Positions 28,637 through 37,600 of a stretch of 64,000 nt of DNA are shown here, piece by piece (within the stretch, counting starts at the first letter, position 1; the number at the start of each line of letters is the position of its first letter). The notes under the pieces are model-generated. The model was not told the DNA's origin and ran no database searches. It saw only the letters and a program-made list of their open reading frames with translations. The translations under genes and the position numbers were made by a program. The stretch is from Nautilus pompilius (lineage: Eukaryota; Mollusca; Cephalopoda; Nautilida; Nautilidae): the NCBI GenBank assembly GCA_018389105.1, contig JACATO010002186.1, forward strand, positions 1,936,501 through 2,000,500, given 5' to 3'.

Positions 28637-31600
28637 TATTATTATTATTATTATTTTTAAGATGTAGCCTGCAGCTGGGCCTTCATGATACATTTTCCTT
28701 GACATGTTTGTTAAATATTCATTATGCCAACAGTGGCTTGCACTACAATGGCTCAAAGATTTCTCGTCTCACCATTTCTATGTTAAATGCACACACTGCC
28801 TTTTCTTTGTTGACTGTTTTTGTCTTTTATAATTTAATGAATAGCTTTATTCACTGTACTAAAGATAAATTTGTTGGTAATTATTATGTAAAAAGGGATT
28901 ATTGCCTTAGTCTCACTTAGATTTTCAGATTTAAATGCTTGCTTATTATTACTTTTGTTTGTGGAAGATGGCATGTCCCTGCCAAATGAACTGAGATGTG
29001 CAACAAAGCCTTTATGAGCAGGCAGAAACCATAAATGAACAAAACTATGGATATTTAGGATGGCAGTGCATGTATTTAGCTATGCTCATCAGCCATGTAC
29101 CAGGATCCTGCTGTGTGTATTGCTGCCTGTTTTCTTGTTGTAGGAGGGTGGAGTAGAGAAAATAAAGGAGTACTTCCCATTCACCAAGTTCTTTGAAAAT
29201 GCTCCAAAACCTCTGCTTAAGGGGATTTCCTTTGAAGAAGACCTGGAGATTGCTGAAGGATGTTTTCGACATATCAAGAAGATCTTCACTCAGCTGGAGG
29301 CAAGTAAGACTATTGAAATCTGGGGTGCTTATTGGCTGATTCAAAACATTTGTAAGAAAGAAGTCTACAGCTAAGTCTGTAAAGTAAACATTAATTGATC
29401 ACGAGTGTATATCAAAATTGCTGTAATACCTGATGTTTTCCATTAGTATGTGATAAGTGACAGTTGTTTGAGCCATATCTGTTAGGTAATTACACAGTGC
29501 CCATTTCTAAGTAGAATGCTACTGGTTTTGGTATAAAAGAGATCAACCGAAGAAATTAGTCAGTACCTCGAACTGCCTTTCAAACTCAGTGGTAACTTTA
29601 CAGATAAAAACTTTCTGACTAGGCCAACATGTCTTCATTATTGGTTTTTCATTTTCTTTTTTTTTTTAAATGTGGCTTTTGCACCACTGGGTAACAACTT
29701 GATTTAGGGAGCCAAGTTCTGTCTGAGGCTTAAAAGCTAAACTGATACCAGGATAAGGATTTTGTCTCAGTGATGTTTCTGATAATTGGTTCTTTGATCT
29801 GATCTTCTTGTTGATGCTGTGTTGTTTCAGGAGTTCCGTGCTTTTGAATTACTTCGCAGCGGTTCGGACAGAGCAGACTACTTGCTTATTAAAGAAGCTA
29901 AAATCATTGCCATGACCTGCACTCATGCTGCTCTCAAGAGACGGGACCTAGAGCAGGTTGGATTTAAGGTTAGTGGCTGTAGAGATAAAAAAAAAATACC
30001 AGTCATCATTAGGATAGCTTAAGATAAAATAAGGTTTCTCCCTCCATTACAAATTATCTTGAGCTCTCTGTTTTTGTTTTTTTTTTTTGTCTTTTATCTA
30101 TGTATTTTCAATTAGCTGGCTTACAGGAAGTTTTTATTAACCAATGTTAACTAACATTTTAATGTAAATCATCTCTCATCACCAGTTTAATCTTTGATGA
30201 GACGAGTATGTGTAAGTCACACACCGTGTTGTTTATTTGTAGTTTGATAATATCCTGATGGAAGAAGCAGCACAAATTCTGGAAATTGAAACATTCATAC
30301 CTCTGCTCCTTCAGGTTAGTACTCCTGTCTATTTTGTAAACTGACTTAAGATTTTTATTCAAAAGAAATACTGATTGTCTACTTTTATTTGTATTATTTT
30401 TGCTTATTTTCTATAAACTGGAAGGTGATTTGCTTTCTTTTTGAAAAGGAGATCGAGAGGTCTGATAAAAACTGGTTTAGTTTGATTAGATTGTACCAGT
30501 TTTTATTTTAGGTGTGACTAGATTTTCAGCTGGTGTGATATTTAACTCACCGCCCCTATGACTGTTACGAGCCTTCATCTAGCTGCTGAGATTAGCTTCA
30601 AACGTTTTGGTGGTATTTTCACTATGTAACCACACACTTTCTTGGCTATAAATATAATTTATTGGACATCAGGCACAGTATGCTGCAACCTTGATTTTTC
30701 AAACATGGCATGTATAACCTAACTTTGAGTCACCTCTTCTTCAGCTCTACATCTGGAGGTGATGATGATTAAACAGTTCTTTGAAAATGGCTCCAAAATA
30801 AGCCTCAAAACGATTTTGTCTGCTGACAATATTGCTTCCAGGCTGTCATGATTGTAAGGGAGACGACGTCACATTAAAGTGTTACTGTTTAAGCCCAACA
30901 GTATTTCTGAACAATCTTCTCTTATTAATTTATTTATTATTTAATTAGTTCTTGGACATCAAACAAATTACAGTAAAGATTCTCTAAACATTTTTTATTG
31001 TTTTTAAAATTACAATGACTAAAATGTTTTTTTAAAAAAGTTTACATTCGCTACTTGTATGGTTTTAAACCATTAAAATCTGATTAAAAGATTATAGACA
31101 GTGAATTGTGCATGCATTTTAATTGATGAATTTCAGTTTATTGAGACAAAAGTCTGCCCTGTCACTTGACTTTCAGAACCCAGAAGATGGCTTGAATCGA
31201 CTAAAAAGGTGGATCATGATTGGTGACCATCACCAGCTTCCTCCGGTCATCAAAAACATGGCATTCCAGAAGTACTCCAATATGGAGCAGAGCCTCTTCA
31301 CTCGTCTGGTGCGGCTTTGTGTTCCCACCATTGACCTGGATGCTCAAGGTCGAGCCAGAGCAAGGTAAAGTGTATTCACAGTAACACCAAGTCAAGCTAA
31401 TGCTGCTAACAAAGAGTGATAATTTAGTTTACAGTAATAACGAAATTATTTTTTGTTTCTATACCTTATTTACTACTACAGTAATAATAATAGCAATGAC
31501 AAGAATATTTGATTTTTATTTTGCATTCAGTTGATGAGGTTTGTAGAATGTCACATCTGTTAAGTTGCATCCATGGCTTAGTTTCATTTAATTTATACAA

Positions 31601-34600
31601 GGAAAGTTAAACATTTTTCAATGAGTAAATAAAATATTTTAGTTGAATGTGCTGTCCATGGGTATCCAAGGTTTCAAAATTGTGCATTTACTTTGATAAA
31701 TATTTATTTGAGACTTAAATTTTTATTTTTTATTATTTTTTGTGCATTATTAAAAACCTCCATATAAATTAGAATATAATGTTTCATTTTGTGTCAGATA
31801 CTGAACTTGAAAACAGATTACAGGTGTTAAATTATTTTCTTAATCATTTTTATAATGGTATATTGTGTGTAATGCACACACATGTACTTGCCATTCTCCT
31901 AACAATGATAGAAGTCAACCAGACTTAGTTCTTGTCTATTTATACAATGCCCTCATAATAATCTGATTCTTTTACTTTCACAGTATGTTAGCTTATTGAG
32001 GAAATTATAAATAAAGATAAGCAGCAGAGTGAAATTACTTTAATACTTGGTTGAGCCCTTTTTATAGCATGAAGCCTTTATTCTCTTTGGCATTGAATCA
32101 TTGAGAATGTGTATCATGGTCTGGTCAGTTCCTTCATATCCATGCGAGTTTCCTTAACTTCCATCATATTGGCTGGATGTGGCAGGTTGCTCTCAGCTGA
32201 TGATCAAATGTTCCCACAGGTTTTTGATGGCTGTAATCACATAAGAGGTGTAGAATTAGCACTGTTGTTCTGAAGAACATGGGCATAAAATCTCAATATG
32301 ATTTGTTGGTACATTGGTAGGAGATGGCTTTAAATGGCAGTGAACATGGCAAGATTGAGATGCGTTTTAATCAAATTGCTAGACTGCAGTCCATACCATG
32401 ACACTTTTTCTTTTCTATTTGACTATGGGCTGAAGGTCTTATTTAAGCCTAGACGTGACTTCTAGATGTGAATTGTTAAACTCATCAGAGGGAGTACAAG
32501 CCACCAATACTCGAGAGTCTTTTCAGACATGTCCCAGAACTTTCAAAGCATTTTATTCCAACAGCTAGCTTGTGGAGATGATGCACATTCATTCTTTGCT
32601 TCAGTTCTTTTGCATGAGTGATGTTAGCAAGAGAATCTTTGTGGTGAGTGCATATGTAACAAGTAATTGCTTGTTCTTGTCATGGAATTCACTGTCAGGC
32701 TAGGTTGCTTTACTACTGCAGTGATATTTGCTTCCAGTGAACTTAGATAATATTGGCCACACAAAGATACACAAGAACTGGTGAGATTTTTGGCAGTCTG
32801 TTGTTTGAATCTGGCTATACTCTGGATGACCTATTACACAATTTTGCGTAAACAGAAATATTGTAAGATCTCTCTGTTTTAAGCATGGTGATGGTGCACA
32901 TAGGTTATCTGCCAACCTGGACATGCAATGCATATATAAATCATGCCAGAAATATGTAAATTTTGGTCAGATGCAGTTTGTGTTCATGGGAGATGGCCAA
33001 ATTAATATGACATGTTTATTTATCTATGTTGTGTGTGTGTGTGTATTTATTTATTTGTATGTATGTATACATTCTTTTGTTTAGCATTTGCAACTTGTAC
33101 AACTGGAGATACAGGAAATTGGGCAATCTTCCTCATGTGATGGTGTGGCCAGAGTTTCAGATGGCTAACCCAGGCTTTGTGTTTGACTACCAGTTAATAG
33201 ATGTTCAGGATTTCAATAATATTGGTGAATCAGAGCCAAATCCTTACTTTTATCAGGTAAGTTGTTGTTTCATACAGCACAAAAGAGAACACAGCTTTGC
33301 TCAAACAATATTTTTCAGTTTTATTTTGGATGCATTTTATGAAAAATATACTTACATCTACATATTTGTTTTCCTGATAAACTATTTAGACAGATTTAAA
33401 AAAAAATTATATAAAAAGTTAAGTTTTAAGAAAACTCAATGTTCACTCACATGCTGAAAATTTCCACAAACATAATTAGATTCAGATAAATGTTTTAAAA
33501 TCTTGCATAAATGTAAGATAACTGAGTAGGTATTTCATATTAATCTAATCAGTGAACCTTTCTGAACCTGTTAATGTTTATGACATTGTCTTTATTGATC
33601 CATTGCTATTAAGCACTGACTACAGCCAATCACTCACATCTTGTTATGGACTTCTAGAAGGATCTGGAAGGTAATGATGTGAACAGTTTTAAAAACAAAG
33701 TAAATACAAGTCAGTGGTGGCTTGGCAGACTGGCCATCTGGAAGTTCTTACGTGAACATTTAGAACAGATATTCTTTTAGATGTTACAAATTCATGAGCT
33801 GTTTTGCATAAGTCGTCATGGCTTATGCTGTCTGCACTTCGCTGTGTTAAGTTGTCATGAACCTCAATAGATTTCTATTTTTAGCAAAAAGATAATTCAG
33901 ACTTTTTTTTGTAGAATCTGGCTGAGGCGGAATATGTTGTGGCTGTGTTCATGTTTATGCGACTTCTGGGCTATCCTGCCGAGAAAATCTCTATCTTAAC
34001 AACATACAATGGACAAAAACATCTGATCAGGGATGTGATTGCACAGCGATGTGGGAACAACCCTTTCATTGGAAGACCACACAAGGTGTGTACACATTTG
34101 CCAGAGGAGCACAGAGCTTTGCCTATGTTGTTTCAGTTTTATTTCCAAATGGTTGTCATTTTACTGAGATGTACATCATTTCTCTCTCTCTCAGAAGTTT
34201 GCAATTTTTTTTTTTCTTTTTAGTTATCTTTCTTGCCAATATCCAGAATGCCAAGCAAGACAAAGGCAGGTGTCATGACTGTGACCTGCAGTGCCTTATG
34301 TAGACTCCCAACATCCATCCCACTAGAACATGTCACAGATAATAATTTGTTAGACTGTCATTATAAAAGAAAGATTGCTACACTAACCCATTACCACCAT
34401 TTGTTTGCATTTTTCTTGTGCCATTTACTTTTTGGAATCCAGCATATTTCAAACCTGACAAAATTCATGTATAAAAACTCCACAGGAATGAAGTAATTTG
34501 TTCCTTATGCATATTCTCTTCAGTTTTATTGAACCAATTGTGCACCATGCTGCAATTTAAAACTGAAAAGTAATTTGTGATTAACTGCAGCAGGGCAAGA

Positions 34601-37600
34601 GTTAATTTCCAATGAACTTTTATACTTGACTTATTACAGGTGACAACAGTGGACAGATATCAAGGACAACAGAATGACTATATCTTACTCTCACTAGTCC
34701 GGACAAAAGCTGTTGGACATCTCAGGTGAGATCAATCAAACTTTTTCGTCCCTAGTATATATTTATTTATTTCAACCCTGACACCTGTCATGGGGTTTTC
34801 TTTTATTACCCCTTTTTAAAAATTTTTTAACAGGGATGTTCGGCGATTGGTTGTGGCCATGTCTAGAGCGAGGCTGGGACTGTATGCATTTGCTCGTGTC
34901 TCTCTCTTCAGGAATTGTTTTGAATTAACTCCAGCATTTAATAAGGTTAGTCACTCTATTTCAGAAACCTCAGTTTCAATTGTTTTTGTTTACCAAATCC
35001 ATGGCAGCTATTAAGTTCTTTTTAAAAAAAATATATACACAGGTATACATACCTCTGGCAATGAAGTGGATGTGTTCGCAAAATCCACTTTGTTCTCAGA
35101 AACTTCAGTGTCAGAAGTAGTTTCAACATGAGACAAATGAGAATAGGTTCCAGTCCTTTGTTATCCCGTATTTTGCATACTGTGCAAGATGTACAAGTCC
35201 AATAAATGTAACATTATAAAACATTATCATAGATACACCTTCAGGAAAACAGTTGCACTCACCAGTGATTTGCCAGAGCTTGAAACACTATGTTTACCAC
35301 CATTGCCAATTTTTGCTCCAACTTGGCAATGGTGGATGAGTGTTGCTAATTGCATGATGAGCTACCAGGATCTCAGTTTGATGGACCTGGCTCTGGTTCT
35401 TGTAGTTGCTGATCAGAGGACTTCTTTTTGATGAATGCATCATTGTTGACTGTCTTGCTGCCTTCCTCCTTTCTTTTAAAAATCTCATGATAGCAGGAAA
35501 TTTCTTTCAACACTGCTCTCTTGACAGCACTGCTGCATTCCCAGTCTGGATCATTAATTGAGAAGTCCTCCATTGCATCCATAATCTTTGCAATATTTTC
35601 AGACAAAAATTTCGTAGTTAACACTTTTTGTGGCAACTGGGTCTTGTTCATCTCTCATTGGCTGTTCCTGTTGTGTTAGTTCTCAAATCTTCGTTGGTAA
35701 GTAACCCCTCATGAGAGCCGAGAAACTCTTATGCATCATCAATGTCTACTTCCTTTGCTAGCTTAACAACGTCATTTTTAATTGTTGGCATCTTGGTCTC
35801 AAAGCCAGCCAAGTCCTTGTTGATGTCTGCCGACAGCTTACACCATACCCCTGTTCATGCACTTGCTTGTAACCTCTTGCCAGGTGTCTCTGATGTTATC
35901 AATCACTTCCATTATGTTATAAGGTTTCCAAAAATCCTTAATTCTCCATTACGCTGCTCCTTGTGCTAGTTAATTTCCTAGCAGCTGATATACCTGTTGT
36001 TTTAATTGAAGCTTTTATGCTGTCTCCTTGGTTTAAGATAGTTTTGAATGTGGACTAAACATATACTGACACTTTGTAGGCACACGTATCACTATCACTT
36101 GAGGGCCGCTTGGCTGATATAGGGGTGGCTAATATTGAATATCTTCAATAAAAAAGGGAAATGGTGGTGGGAGACAATTTGTGTGTATATGCCGGGCGTT
36201 AGATTTGAACTGATGGCAGTTTTTTTTTGAGTGGCTGAAATTTTAAAAAAAGAGACTGTGGCGATGTTCTTGTTTGATTCCATTAGTTTCTTTAATTTTA
36301 AACAAAAAAAAGAGGAGTGGGAAAAATTATTAACCCTCAATGGATATAGACACTGAAAGGAGCATTTATCTCTGGGAGTTACTTGCGTATTTCTTTCTTT
36401 CCTTCCAATGACTTTGAGTTTTCTCCGGATAGTTGTCAGTCTGAAAGCAGTTTTGCTTTCACTTCCTCCTCTTTCTAGCGATGTTTCTGTGTATTGGGAA
36501 CTGACCACTTTATTACTGACTCTTTTTTTTCCTTCCCTCAGCTGACTAATCGACCCCAGATGCTACAGTTGGTCCCAAATGAAGTGTATCCGCCTGTCAG
36601 GAAGGTCTGTAAAGTTTTCTTTTTTAGATTTGCGTTATCGTTGTTATGATAATGAGGGTGAATCATTTGGGCAAGTCAAGCAAAACAGTTTGAAGCCTCC
36701 TTGATCAAACATAGGTTAACTGATCGTAGGAAAGGATATAACTTTGTTGTACAGGGAACCAGTTGACACAGCCACCATGGCCGAGCATTCACAAAGCTGC
36801 TACTGAAAACTTCTTCTGAAGTGGTCTCTTACAGGGTTATGCTCCCTCATTTGCTGACAGCTGGAAATATCTTTGTAGTCAAAGTTTTTGAATTGTAATT
36901 AGATCACATGTCAAGCACCTACCAACCAAAGAGTAAGTGTCAGAACTGTTCTTAGAAACCCGGATCTGTATTTCCGAATATTCATGTATACAAGAGAGCT
37001 AAGAGAAAATATCCAGTGCTCACTCGGTCACCATATTTATTGGATAAAACTTACTATTTTAGTCATACTGCATTTATTTTTTTAAACTGCAGATCTGACA
37101 AATGGTTAATTTTATTTTGTATGTGTGTGTGCTTAATTAATTTATCTTTCCATTTTAATGAAATGCTAGAGTAGAGAGAGCTATGGCCATGGTAGGTTTT
37201 AGATTGAGGTTTTTTTTGTATTTAAACTTCTATAAAAGAAAGAAACTTTGAACAGAAGAATATCAGATGAAGTTACCAGACAGGTAGGGTGTGTCCCCCC
37301 CTCATTACTTACTACTAGACTGGTTTATTTTTATTTCTTTGCTTAACACCTGAGCAGGGAATATACACCTGAACTTTAACTCTGGCTTATTTTTCACTTC
37401 TTAGCATAGATATAGTGTAATTATTTTGTTAGTCTTTAAATACTAATCTACTGTCAGCTGCTGTAGAGACCTGTCATTTAAATAATAAGGGTCTGTGGAA
37501 TAGGAACTATAACAAAATTTCAACTTATTATCTATAATCAGTCTGCATTCATTAAATGTCTTTACATTACTCTTTGAGACAGGTTAGTGAATACTGATGA

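Noticed and set aside
28540..28920. 126-codon open frame with long Ile/Leu run
   Set aside because: It is the translation of the TTA microsatellite and following intron.
33026..33457. 143-codon open frame as an independent gene
   Set aside because: Only the middle (33085-33256) is coding, as AQR exon 32. The flanks are intron.
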